Below are positions 50,711 through 59,310 of a stretch of DNA of 64,000 nucleotides, in pieces; position 1 is the stretch's first letter; every line of letters starts with the position of its first letter. Made by a program: the position numbers and the translations under genes. The notes below the pieces were generated by a model. It was not told the origin of the DNA. It ran no database searches and saw only the letters and a program-made list of their open reading frames with translations. This DNA is from M3007 sp965249785. GTDB lineage: Bacteria; Bacteroidota; Bacteroidia; Chitinophagales; Saprospiraceae. The stretch lies in contig CBDFMU010000023.1 in the NCBI GenBank assembly GCA_965249785.1, positions 62,001 to 126,000 of the forward strand, in the 5' to 3' direction.

Positions 50711-52651
50711 ATGAAACACATACTACTCTTATGCTCGGCTCTAATCCTGGGACTTCATCTCCATGCCCAATCTCCCACTTTCCATCCTGCTGACCTCAGC
50801 CAAATCGCAGAAGACGAAGGCAAGGCCAATTTCGGTAAAATTAACGCGCCGACTCTGGCTCCTTCGGACGATTATGACGTGCGTTACCAGCGCATGCAAT
50901 GGCAGGTGGACCCGGCGATTCGCTACATTCGCGGGGCTATTACCACGTACTTGGAGACCAGAGTAGACAATTTTGGCACTGTTCATTTTGATCTGATGGA
51001 TACAATGCACGTGGATTCGGTGCGGCACCACGGTTTGCCCGTGTCTTTTAGTCACCAGGATAATGTGCTGGCCATCAACCTGCCGACGCTTTTAGCGGCT
51101 GGCACGCTGGATTCTCTGACCGTTTTTTATCAGGGCGAGCCGCCTACTTCTGGCTTTGGTTCTTTCATACAGAGTACCCATGAAAATACGCCGATCATCT
51201 GGACGCTTTCCGAGCCGTATGGGGCGCGTGACTGGTGGCCCTGCAAACAGGATTTGACCGATAAAATAGATTCCATAGATGTGCTGGTAACCTGCCCGGC
51301 TGCTTATCGGTCGGCGGGCAATGGGCTGTTGGTCAGTGAAACGACGACAGGTAACGGGCTGAAAACTTACCACTGGAAACATCGTTATCCGATTGCCTGC
51401 TATCTGGTGGCGATGGCAGTGACCAATTATGTTCAGTACTATGATTATGCAGACATCCAAACTGGTACGTTGCCGATCCTGAATTATGTGTTCCCGGAAA
51501 CGCTGACCTATGCTCAACTTGGGACAGCGGACATTGTGCCCGTCATGGAGTTCTACGATTCGCTGTTTATCCCCTACCCTTTTCATCGGGAAAAATACGG
51601 CCATGCGCAATTTGGCTGGGGCGGCGGTCAGGAACACCAGACGATGAGTTATGTCGTGAACTTTGGTTACGAACTGCTGGCCCATGAGATGGCGCACCAG
51701 TGGTTTGGCGATTACGTCACTTGCGGCACCTGGGAAGATATTTGGCTGAACGAAGGCTTCGCGACTTACCTCTCCGGTTTGTGTTACGAGCGTTTTTCCC
51801 CGAACCAAAACTGGTTTAATTTTAAACAGGGCCGTATTAATACCGTGGTCAGCCAACCCGGCGGCAGTGTCCGGGTGGATGATACGACCGACGTAAACCG
51901 TATTTTTTCCGGGCGGCTCTCGTATGCTAAAGGGGCGATGGTATTGCACATGTTGCGCTGGACGCTGGGCGATTCGGTTTTCTTTGCTGGTCTGCGCAAC
52001 TATCTAAATACACCGGGGCTGGCCGCCGACTTTGCCCATACTGCCGATCTACGAATGGTGCTGGAAGCGACTTCCGGCCAAGACCTGAACGGTTTTTTTA
52101 ATGACTGGATTTATGGAGAAGGTTATCCTTCTTATCACATTGATTGGAGCCAAAGTGGTAGTAACGTGAGCGTGACTATTTCTCAAACGCAGTCCCATCC
52201 TTCGGTCAATTTTTTTGAGGTGCCTGTTCCACTACGTTTCAGGCATGGAGTTCAGACTTTTGATGTGCGACTCACGCCCTCGGCTTCTGGCCAAACCTTC
52301 CAGGTGACTTTGCCTTTTATAGCCGATGAACTAGAATTTGATCCAGATTTATGGTTGATTTCTGCTAATAATAGCGTTAATAAAGTAGTAGTCAGTACGC
52401 AGTCGCCCTCTATTTCCGCAGCGAATATTTTCCCTAATCCAGCGTCGGGACGAGTAACAATAAGTATGGAAAATAGCTTGGTATTCGATCAAGTGCAAGT
52501 ATTTAATGCACAGGGGCAATTAGTAATGCGCATGGATAGTGATCATCGCAATACCGCCGAACTTGATCTGAGTGAATTACCGACTGGTTTATATGAAGTC
52601 GAAATTTATGGAAACAATAGTCTGGCAACTGGTAAACTGGTGAAAGAGTAG
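50711..52651 (+). CDS. Secreted M1-family aminopeptidase with T9SS tail
   Basis: 646 residues. Signal MKHILLLCSALILGLHLHAQ. The M1 N-terminal beta domain has YQRMQWQVDPAIRYIRGAIT; the substrate-recognition loop reads GWGGGQEHQTMSYV instead of GAMEN; the zinc site is LLAHEMAHQWFGDYVTCGTW followed by WLNEGFATYLSG (HExxH plus downstream Glu). The C-terminal 75 residues (AANIFPNPASGRVTISMENS, GLYEVEIYGNNSLATGKLV) are a type-A T9SS sorting domain. It should be a surface or extracellular peptidase for protein feeding. Confidence 0.95.
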   Translation: MKHILLLCSALILGLHLHAQSPTFHPADLSQIAEDEGKANFGKINAPTLAPSDDYDVRYQRMQWQVDPAIRYIRGAITTYLETRVDNFGTVHFDLMDTMHVDSVRHHGLPVSFSHQDNVLAINLPTLLAAGTLDSLTVFYQGEPPTSGFGSFIQSTHENTPIIWTLSEPYGARDWWPCKQDLTDKIDSIDVLVTCPAAYRSAGNGLLVSETTTGNGLKTYHWKHRYPIACYLVAMAVTNYVQYYDYADIQTGTLPILNYVFPETLTYAQLGTADIVPVMEFYDSLFIPYPFHREKYGHAQFGWGGGQEHQTMSYVVNFGYELLAHEMAHQWFGDYVTCGTWEDIWLNEGFATYLSGLCYERFSPNQNWFNFKQGRINTVVSQPGGSVRVDDTTDVNRIFSGRLSYAKGAMVLHMLRWTLGDSVFFAGLRNYLNTPGLAADFAHTADLRMVLEATSGQDLNGFFNDWIYGEGYPSYHIDWSQSGSNVSVTISQTQSHPSVNFFEVPVPLRFRHGVQTFDVRLTPSASGQTFQVTLPFIADELEFDPDLWLISANNSVNKVVVSTQSPSISAANIFPNPASGRVTISMENSLVFDQVQVFNAQGQLVMRMDSDHRNTAELDLSELPTGLYEVEIYGNNSLATGKLVKE

Positions 52652-52846
52652 TAATGGGCTAATAAAAAAGGAGTTGGCTTACGCACAACTCCTACAATTA
52701 ATATTATTTTAATTCCGCATCATATCCACCTGCACTATGGAGCAAAGGGAGTACCGAATCAATCAAATCAATGCTGACTTCATTTAAAAGTCAATGGCAG
52801 AAAGGCTAGTTTATGGTGAATGTGAGAATGCCTTGGGCGATTAAAA

Positions 52847-53509
52847 TTAACTGCGTAATGCTTCGGCAGCCGCTTTCAATAAGGTCGGGCTGATTCTTTC
52901 TTTAAAGTTCGGATTGATATATTCAAACAGGATACTGCCTTTTTTATCGAGGATAAAAACCGAAGGCACAGGCAATAATAGGTCTACATCTTTTCCACCA
53001 GTAGTTTTTGGTAGAAATGATTGGTAATTTTCCGGGGCTTGATAAGCAATACCAAATTGTTTGGACACTTGCAGGTCTGCATCCGACAGAAGCGTATAGT
53101 TTAGTTTTTCTTTCATGGCCGTCTGCTTTAAATTCTCAGGACTATCGGTACTAATCGCTAAAATCTGATAACCCATCTTTAAAAGATCCGGTTCTATTTC
53201 CATTAATCCTGAAAGATGTTTGGAACAATAAGGACACCACCCACCCCGATAAAAAATAAGAATAGTTGGCTTTGACGCAACTGCTTTATTCAGGTCAAAA
53301 CTTTTACCTTCATCAGTCAGGAGGGTCGCATCGGGAATATTTTCGCCAATCAGTAATGGACTAATATCTTCTGACTTTGCGGGTAAGGGCATCGCATTTG
53401 GACCATCATGCATATTCTGGCCTGATGCCAGGGTAGCACTGGAAATAAATGCCATAACTAAGAGAATGGACGTAATAGATTGAAATAATATGCGCGGCAA
53501 ATGTTCCAT
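52847..53509 (-). CDS. Exported peroxiredoxin-like (AhpC/TSA) protein
   Basis: 220 residues from MEHLPRILFQSITSILLVMA at 53509, with signal peptide cut near ASGQ. The thioredoxin-fold domain has FYRGGWCPYCSKHLSGLMEI (a CPYC pair in the peroxidatic position), ILAISTDSPENLKQTA and VPSVFILDKKGSILFEYINP. Members of this peroxiredoxin-like family reduce peroxides or act as thiol-disulfide proteins. The AraC-type regulator gene lies directly upstream on the same strand with a 61-nt gap and may be in one transcript. Confidence 0.9.
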   Translation of the reverse strand: MEHLPRILFQSITSILLVMAFISSATLASGQNMHDGPNAMPLPAKSEDISPLLIGENIPDATLLTDEGKSFDLNKAVASKPTILIFYRGGWCPYCSKHLSGLMEIEPDLLKMGYQILAISTDSPENLKQTAMKEKLNYTLLSDADLQVSKQFGIAYQAPENYQSFLPKTTGGKDVDLLLPVPSVFILDKKGSILFEYINPNFKERISPTLLKAAAEALRS

Positions 53510-53570
53510 GATTGTTGTATGGATGGTGAGAAATGTTGTGTAGGAATCAATCTGTATGTGGTGCAATAAA

Positions 53571-54419
53571 TTAAACTACTTCTCCACTGCGAAATATGGA
53601 GATATTACTACCAGTATTTTGCTTGAAAAACCGGCTAAAATGAGCAGGACTAATAAAGCCCAACGAAAAGGCAATTTCTTTGGCCGACCAGTCTGTAAAA
53701 TGGAGATAACGCTTCGCTTCGAGGATAATCCTTTGTTGTATCAATCTGGATGGAGATGGATATTGGAAGATAGCAAAAAGATTGGCCAAGGTTTTGGGGG
53801 CTTTATTTAAAGCCGCAGCATAAAACTGTACTTCGTGCTGGCTGCGAAAATTACCTTCCAGCAGTAGATTGAACATGCGGACAATATCCATTTTTTCATC
53901 TTTGAACTGACCGTAACTTTCCGTCTGTTTTTTAGCAATCCGGGTAATATTAATAATCAGACGTTTTAAAAGCGTGCGTAGCATTTCCCCTTGCATCTTG
54001 TCCTTTGTTTTCATATCATCCAGACAAAGTTTTTCTATCAGGGAAATACTTTCTCTTTCTTCGGGCAATAGTGCAATAAATAAAGGATGCTGAATACCGT
54101 AGAAAAGAAAACCAACGCAGCCCACTTCTGCATCATGATCGACAATACAGTAGAATTCGCGATTGAACTGCCAGGCAACCAGTTTTTCAGGTTGCTCGAA
54201 TATAAAATGCTGATTAGCTACTAGCGGTAATACAGTATTGGCAGGAAATACGTAGGGTACTTGATCAATCATGACTTTCTGGTCATGGTGCAGATTGCAG
54301 ACGATGGTATTCGTAGTGGCCTGGCCTTGATTGAGAATACCATTTCCTCGTAAGGACGAGTCTTGGGTTATAATTGCAAACTCTCCCTTGGTATTCCGGT
54401 CTTCAAACTGCAATTTCAT
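53571..54419 (-). CDS. AraC-family transcriptional regulator
   Basis: 282 residues. The N-terminal 170 residues form a cupin-like sensor part (VICNLHHDQKVMIDQVPYVF-like; here TIVCNLHHDQKVMIDQVPYV). The C-terminal HTH_18 has IQQRIILEAKRYLHFTDWSA, KEIAFSLGFISPAHFSRFFK and QNTG, standard for AraC proteins. It probably controls itself and the peroxiredoxin-like gene behind it. The leader carries four CTCAACNNN units ending nine bases before ATG. Confidence 0.93.
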   Translation of the reverse strand: MKLQFEDRNTKGEFAIITQDSSLRGNGILNQGQATTNTIVCNLHHDQKVMIDQVPYVFPANTVLPLVANQHFIFEQPEKLVAWQFNREFYCIVDHDAEVGCVGFLFYGIQHPLFIALLPEERESISLIEKLCLDDMKTKDKMQGEMLRTLLKRLIINITRIAKKQTESYGQFKDEKMDIVRMFNLLLEGNFRSQHEVQFYAAALNKAPKTLANLFAIFQYPSPSRLIQQRIILEAKRYLHFTDWSAKEIAFSLGFISPAHFSRFFKQNTGSNISIFRSGEVV

Positions 54420-54427
54420 ATAGTAAG

Positions 54428-54463
54428 CGTTGAGAGGTTGAGAATGTTGAGGCTGTTGAGATA
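54428..54463. repeat. 9-bp tandem motif before the AraC gene
   Basis: In the sense of the gene: ctcaacagc, ctcaacatt, ctcaacct, ctcaacgct, then tactat and ATG. Confidence 0.75.
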
Positions 54464-54465
54464 TT

Positions 54466-54542
54466 CGATTGTCAGCACTTCTGCATTTTATTTTCTTTCA
54501 AAACCACTTTACGTTGACTATAACATTCAAATTTAAGAACAG
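54466..54542. repeat. 75-bp dispersed repeat, copy 2
   Basis: gattgtcagcac, tgcatttt and aaccactttacgttgactat match the inverted copy at 30436-30512. A weaker partial copy (aaccactttaaaccgactat) is at about 27867. A further short gctgacaatcaaattttt is at 54599. Confidence 0.65.
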
Positions 54543-54679
54543 GGAAAGTGATTGTAAGGCAACGCCGAATAAGTTGGAACATGATGAATTTATAATGGGC
54601 TGACAATCAAATTTTTCTCAACCTTTCAATATGCTCAACCACTCAATTTTTACAATAACTTTCCCTGCTCTATAAGGTA

Positions 54680-55978
54680 TTATTGGATAATCACGCGGAT
54701 CATATTAGTTACACCCGGTAAAGTAGTAAAAGGATTAGGATTAGGCACCGCCGAAATAGGGACACTTTCCGTAAGTGGCGTACCAGCCAGATTAAACTGG
54801 GTAATGCCCGCACCCGGAAACTGGTCGATAGCCGTACCGTCATTATACAACACTATACTGGAAGATATATCGCCCGTTACAGTTGCATCAACGCCATTGC
54901 CAGTATTAGTAAAGAACCAGTCATTAGAAAAACCATACATCGTAGCAATTGCCAGACGGTCGCCACGCGCCACATCAATCTGCTGCGACACTTTGCCACC
55001 CGCCTGACCATTAATAATTGGCAGTAATACCTTCGTGGTGGGAGCCGGCAGGATATATACGGCTTTCACCCCGGTTTTGTTTCTTAACGTCGCGGCCAAG
55101 CTATCGGCATTACCGCGTTGTGCCAGATATTTCAGTCCATTACCACGGTCATTTTCACCCACTTTATAAATAGGATTTTCTATTCCATTATAGATCACGA
55201 CTAAGATGGGTGATAAAGGCGTAAAAATACCCGTAATACTGCTGGCATAAGTGCTTAATGGCGCATTATTGCCCGATTCTGCCAGTTCGGTGAGGCCATT
55301 CGCCGTTGGCTGTGCTTTCGTGTATAGTGGTGTCGGATTCAGTAAATTTCCACCCACTATATAACTGACAGTCCACACGCCCGGACTAAAAGGCGTTTCA
55401 CTGGCCGTGCCACCAGAAATATTTTTCAGTGTAAGCGTAAAGTAGGAATTACCATCATACACCAGCGTAGCATTCATCAGTTTTGAGGCGGCCAGATAAC
55501 TATTTCCCTGTGCATCAGTGCCCACTACTTCGGTTATATTTGTATTATCAACCGTGCCGGGCCGACCTACGCCTGAGCCGGGTGCCTGGTTGATTCTGGT
55601 GCCATTGTCCCATAATTTAATTTGCTCAGAGACATCGCCCTGGATAGGATTTCCGCTGGCATCATAGACCGCAATGCCGGGATTTTCCGGGGCAAAGAAC
55701 AAGTCATTCGACCAGCCGTACATCGTGGCAAAACTGAGTGCTTCGCCCTTCGCCGCTGAAAAGTGAATGGTGACGGATTGACCCGGAAGAATCAGCGGAG
55801 GCGTACCAGTACCCTGAAAGGTGCCGGACTCAACGAGGGGTTGTGATTTTAAAACATTTTCCACAGTAATAGTGGCCGACTGGATCGGGGTGGTATCGTC
55901 CTCTTTTTTGCAAGCAGCAAAAATCAATGGTAGAAATACCAGGGCGGATAAGGGAGACATTTTTCTTGGATAACGCAT
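54680..55978 (-). CDS. Lipoprotein with two spondin-type domains
   Basis: 432 residues. Lipoprotein signal with LVFLPLIFAACKK (Cys about 22). Two spondin-N-like repeats: first about 35-240 (TITVENVLKSQPLVESGTFQ, ALSFATMYGWSNDLFFAPEN, GDVSEQIKLWDNGTRINQAP), second about 250-425 (LAIATMYGFSNDWFFTNTGN, GDISSSIVLYNDGTAIDQFP). The paired M-Y-G-x-S-N-D-x-F-F blocks are diagnostic. Such proteins are common in marine and sludge Bacteroidota with unknown ligands. The second half of the first domain is separated from the next by a linker with IYKVGENDRGNGLKYLAQRG. Confidence 0.87.
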   Translation of the reverse strand: MRYPRKMSPLSALVFLPLIFAACKKEDDTTPIQSATITVENVLKSQPLVESGTFQGTGTPPLILPGQSVTIHFSAAKGEALSFATMYGWSNDLFFAPENPGIAVYDASGNPIQGDVSEQIKLWDNGTRINQAPGSGVGRPGTVDNTNITEVVGTDAQGNSYLAASKLMNATLVYDGNSYFTLTLKNISGGTASETPFSPGVWTVSYIVGGNLLNPTPLYTKAQPTANGLTELAESGNNAPLSTYASSITGIFTPLSPILVVIYNGIENPIYKVGENDRGNGLKYLAQRGNADSLAATLRNKTGVKAVYILPAPTTKVLLPIINGQAGGKVSQQIDVARGDRLAIATMYGFSNDWFFTNTGNGVDATVTGDISSSIVLYNDGTAIDQFPGAGITQFNLAGTPLTESVPISAVPNPNPFTTLPGVTNMIRVIIQ

Positions 55979-56047
55979 GTTTGTTCTTTTTTAACCAACA
56001 GATAAATTACCTGTTTTATAGCCGCAAAGTTATCGGCTTAAGCGCGG

Positions 56048-56203
56048 GTCGGGAAATGACGGCAATTCCCGAATGCTTGTCTAAACTTCCCGAACCAAAA
56101 CTATTTGCTGAAAAATAATCAAAATATAATAGTAAAACCCCTTTTTTAAACATTCTCCAGAAGGGTATTCATTCCGGGCAGGAAACAAGGTTTCGGGAAA
56201 TGC
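56048..56203. promoter_or_regulatory. Cluster of CGGGAA/TTCCCG half-sites
   Basis: tcgggaaatg, attcccgaatg, acttcccgaacc and tttcgggaaatg fall in the gap between the spondin gene and mnmD. Two copies share cgggaaatgNNNNcaatt. They could be binding sites for a regulator. The gap 55979-56309 holds nothing else visible. Confidence 0.35.
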
Positions 56204-56309
56204 AGACAATTTTCAAGATAAAATGCGGCCAATAAGTTTGGATCACGTAGCCCTGTTTATTCGCCAAAACCTTGCAGGCACAGGAGAGTTGTCTACCTTT
56301 ATATGAAAT

Positions 56310-56981
56310 TTGACAGTGAATAACTTATTGACTACCGGCGATGGTTCGCATACGTTTATTTCCGAAAGTTATGGCGTGACCTATCACTCGCGCTTTGGTG
56401 CCGTGACGGAATCGACTCATGTATTTATCAATGCCGGTTTACTTTTTAAGGCGGCTGCGCAACGTAATATCTCCGTGCTCGAAGTTGGTTTTGGCACCGG
56501 ATTGAACGCCTTTATGACCTGGATCGAAGCAGAACGCCACGACTTGCAAGTGCGTTATTTGACGCTGGAAGCCTACCCACTTGCTCCTTGCGAAGCGCGA
56601 GATTTTAATTATCCCGACGCTCTGGGCGTACCGGAGCGTATGAAAGATTTGGAGAAACTGCATGATGCTCCGTGGGACACAGAAATAGTTTTATCCGATC
56701 ATTTTCACTTGGAGAAACGCCTTGGTCGGTTGGAAGAAATAACATTTCCAGAAGCCGCTTTTGACCTGATCTACTTCGATGCCTTCGACCCAAAAACACA
56801 GCCTGAGTTGTGGACGGAGGCGATTTTTGCGAAATTGTATAGTGCATTACGCCCAGCGGGTGTATTGGTGACTTACTGTGCGCAGGGACAATTCAGGCGT
56901 AATTTGAGAAGTGCTGGATTTAGTGTCAAGCGGCTGCAAGGTGCGCTGGGCAAATTCGAGATGACGCGGGCGGTGAAATAA
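56310..56981 (+). CDS. mnmD: tRNA wobble-uridine methyltransferase MnmD
   Basis: 223 residues. The N-terminal block TTGDGSHTFISESYGVTYHS followed by RFGAVTESTHVFINAG is characteristic of MnmD, the methyltransferase half of MnmC. The SAM site is VLEVGFGTGLNAFMTW, and the catalytic-side motif is FDLIYFDAFDPKTQPELWT. It methylates nm5(s2)U34 to mnm5(s2)U34 in tRNA. The start is TTG at 56310 or GTG at 56316; an ATG at 56303 is out of frame. The FAD-dependent MnmC1 part is absent, as in other Bacteroidota. Confidence 0.92.
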   Translation: MTVNNLLTTGDGSHTFISESYGVTYHSRFGAVTESTHVFINAGLLFKAAAQRNISVLEVGFGTGLNAFMTWIEAERHDLQVRYLTLEAYPLAPCEARDFNYPDALGVPERMKDLEKLHDAPWDTEIVLSDHFHLEKRLGRLEEITFPEAAFDLIYFDAFDPKTQPELWTEAIFAKLYSALRPAGVLVTYCAQGQFRRNLRSAGFSVKRLQGALGKFEMTRAVK

Positions 56982-57079
56982 ATGACGACCGTTTTTAAAA
57001 GGTGAAACTTTTCAATAAAAGTGTACTCTGATTATTTTAACCCTGCTTACTTTCACCCCGAATCGTGTAAGCAGAAAAA

Positions 57080-58279
57080 ATGCACCTTCGTCCGCTTTTC
57101 TTTGCCCTGCCGTTGCTCCTGACGGGTGCCTGCTCCGTAAGTCGGCAGGGACAAAAGTTTACAGTCGTCAACCATCTGAATAGCGACCGTCCCAGAGAAA
57201 CGGTTAGCATCCCGCTGCGTGCCGTGCAAAATCTAGTCAATACCTTTGGCGCAGAAAACCTGTGGCTGACCAATCTCGAAACGGGTACTGTGCTCGTCAG
57301 CCAAACCCTGGATCAGGATGGCGATGGAAAAGCCGACGAACTGCTATTTCAAACCAATATCGCTGCTCATGCCACAAAGAAATTTCGGATGAAAGGTGCT
57401 TCAAGCGGTGCCGCCAAACGACCTAAAAATGGACCAACAACCTTCTCACGCTTCGTTCCCGAACGCATCGACGACTACGCCTGGGAAAATGACCGGGTGG
57501 CTTTTCGCACCTACGGCCCCGAAGCACAGCGACTTACTGAGGCGGGACGGCCCGATGGCACCTTGACTAGCGGCCTGGATTGCTGGCTTAAACGCGTCCC
57601 CTACCCCATCATTGATAAATGGTATAAAAAGAATACCGAAGAGCCGGGCTATTATCATAAAGAACATGGCGAAGGCTACGACCCTTATCACGTGGGCGGC
57701 AGCCGGGGTTGCGGCGGCATCGGCGTATGGGCGGGCGACTCGCTTTTTGTTTCCGAAAATTTTGTCGCTTATAAAACCTTGGCCACGGGACCAGTTCGTA
57801 CCCTGTTTGAACTGACGTATGCGCCCTGGTCAGCCAACGGGACGAAAATCCTGGAAAAGAAGCGCATCAGTCTGGATTTGGGCAGTCAGTTATGTCGCGT
57901 GGAAGAGACGCTGGGCAGTGATCGACCACTGGAAAAAGTCTCCGTTGGATTGACCCTGCATGAAGGAAAAGGCGTTGTACAAACTGATTCGGCGGCTGGC
58001 TGGTTCCGCTATTGGGAGCCGATAGATGACTCCCATGTGGGCGTCGGGATAGTCATAAATCCGGCGTTGGTGCAGGGTTTTCGCGAATACCGGGTGAGTA
58101 AGCCCGATCAAAGTCACTTATGGGTAGATGCGCGGCTTACGGGAAATAAGGTGGTTTATTACGCCGGTTTTGGCTGGGATAAAGCCGAAATAATTACTTC
58201 TCCCGAAGTTTGGGATGCTTATCTCGCCGACTTCGCCAAGCGCATGGCCTCTCCTTTGGAAGTGAAGTTTGAAAAATAA
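57080..58279 (+). CDS. DUF4861 lipoprotein of the uronate cluster
   Basis: 399 residues. Lipoprotein signal MHLRPLFFALPLLLTGACS (Cys about 18). The rest is the DUF4861 fold, a beta-sandwich: TVVNHLNSDRPRETVSIPLR, DGDGKADELLFQTNIAAHAT, WENDRVAFRTYGPEAQRLTE, GLDCWLKRVPYPIIDKWYKK, GYDPYHVGGSRGCGGIGVW. DUF4861 proteins occur in polysaccharide loci for ulvan, pectin and alginate breakdown. kduI begins 12 nt after its stop, then a GH105 gene, so the three form one uronate-degradation group. Confidence 0.9.
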   Translation: MHLRPLFFALPLLLTGACSVSRQGQKFTVVNHLNSDRPRETVSIPLRAVQNLVNTFGAENLWLTNLETGTVLVSQTLDQDGDGKADELLFQTNIAAHATKKFRMKGASSGAAKRPKNGPTTFSRFVPERIDDYAWENDRVAFRTYGPEAQRLTEAGRPDGTLTSGLDCWLKRVPYPIIDKWYKKNTEEPGYYHKEHGEGYDPYHVGGSRGCGGIGVWAGDSLFVSENFVAYKTLATGPVRTLFELTYAPWSANGTKILEKKRISLDLGSQLCRVEETLGSDRPLEKVSVGLTLHEGKGVVQTDSAAGWFRYWEPIDDSHVGVGIVINPALVQGFREYRVSKPDQSHLWVDARLTGNKVVYYAGFGWDKAEIITSPEVWDAYLADFAKRMASPLEVKFEK

Positions 58280-58291
58280 AATCTGAAATAC

Positions 58292-59122
58292 ATGGAAATC
58301 AAATACGCCGTCCATCCTGTCGACGCCAAATCCTATGACACGGCGAGATTGCGCCAAGAATTTCATAGTAATAATATTATGGTCGCCGATGCGATCAGCT
58401 TGGTGTACGCGCACTATGACCGCTTCATTTATGGGGGTATTTTTCCGGTAAATGATCGCCTGGCACTAACTACCTATGAGGAATTAAAAGCCGATTATTT
58501 TCTGGAACGCCGGGAAATGGGAATACTAAACATTGGTGGGCCGGGTCGAATTACTGTTGACGATCAAATATTTACACTAGATAATCTTGATCTGCTTTAT
58601 GTAGGAAAAGGCAATAAGGAACTGGTTTTTGAAAGTATAGATAAAACCCAACCGGCCAAATTTTACCTAAATTCCTGTCCAGCGCACCAGACTTACCCGA
58701 CGGTCAAAGGAAGTATGCAAGACGCAAATCAGGTCGTGTTGGGTTCCCGCAAAAATGCCAACGGACGCATCATTTACCAGTTTATCCACGAAGGCGGCAT
58801 TCCGAGTTGCCAGTTGGTGATGGGATTTACGGCTTTGCAGGAAGGTTCCATCTGGAATACCTTTCCGCCGCATACCCACGAACGCCGGATGGAGGCTTAT
58901 TTTTACTTCGACTTGCCGCCCGATCAACTAGTGATGCACTTTATGGGCCAGCCGCAGGAAACCCGTCATTTGTCTATTAAAAATGAAGAAGCGGTGCTAT
59001 CGCCGCCCTGGTCCATTCACGCGGGCGCGGGTAGTTGCGCCTATAAATTCGTGTGGGGCATGGCGGGCGAAAACAAGGCCTTTACTGATATGGATGGCGT
59101 GGCGTTAAGCGATCTCTTATAG
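58292..59122 (+). CDS. kduI: 5-dehydro-4-deoxy-D-glucuronate isomerase
   Basis: 276 residues, matching KduI exactly in length. The enzyme isomerises 5-keto-4-deoxyuronate to 3-deoxy-D-glycero-2,5-hexodiulosonate in pectin and uronate degradation. The cupin metal site is WNTFPPHTHERRMEAYFYFD with two His and a Glu, and a later His in IHAGAGSCAYKFVWGMAGEN. The starting text MEIKYAVHPVDAKSYDTARL and ERREMGILNIGGPGRITVD are typical. It is joined with the DUF4861 gene (12-nt gap) and GH105. Confidence 0.96.
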   Translation: MEIKYAVHPVDAKSYDTARLRQEFHSNNIMVADAISLVYAHYDRFIYGGIFPVNDRLALTTYEELKADYFLERREMGILNIGGPGRITVDDQIFTLDNLDLLYVGKGNKELVFESIDKTQPAKFYLNSCPAHQTYPTVKGSMQDANQVVLGSRKNANGRIIYQFIHEGGIPSCQLVMGFTALQEGSIWNTFPPHTHERRMEAYFYFDLPPDQLVMHFMGQPQETRHLSIKNEEAVLSPPWSIHAGAGSCAYKFVWGMAGENKAFTDMDGVALSDLL

Positions 59123-59148
59123 AAAAGTATTGGTAGCCGACTAGTCAT

Positions 59149-59260
59149 AATTGGAACGCGGACAACACAGATGACGCGGATATTCGCGGATTCATTAATA
59201 GGGATTCAACGCAGAAAATCCGCGTTAATCCGCAAAATCCGCGTCGTCCGCGTTCCAATT
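59149..59260. repeat. AATTGGAACGCGGA long inverted repeat, copy 2
   Basis: aattggaacgcggac at the left and gtccgcgttccaatt at the right, with internal gacgcggat / atccgcgtta blocks. Lies between kduI and GH105. Confidence 0.8.
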
Positions 59261-59310
59261 GAATCTAATAAGCATACCGCATAAATCCACATTCTCAACT
59301 TTACTATAAA

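Noticed and set aside
53556..53810. 84-residue plus ORF
   Set aside because: It is the complement of the AraC DNA-binding domain.
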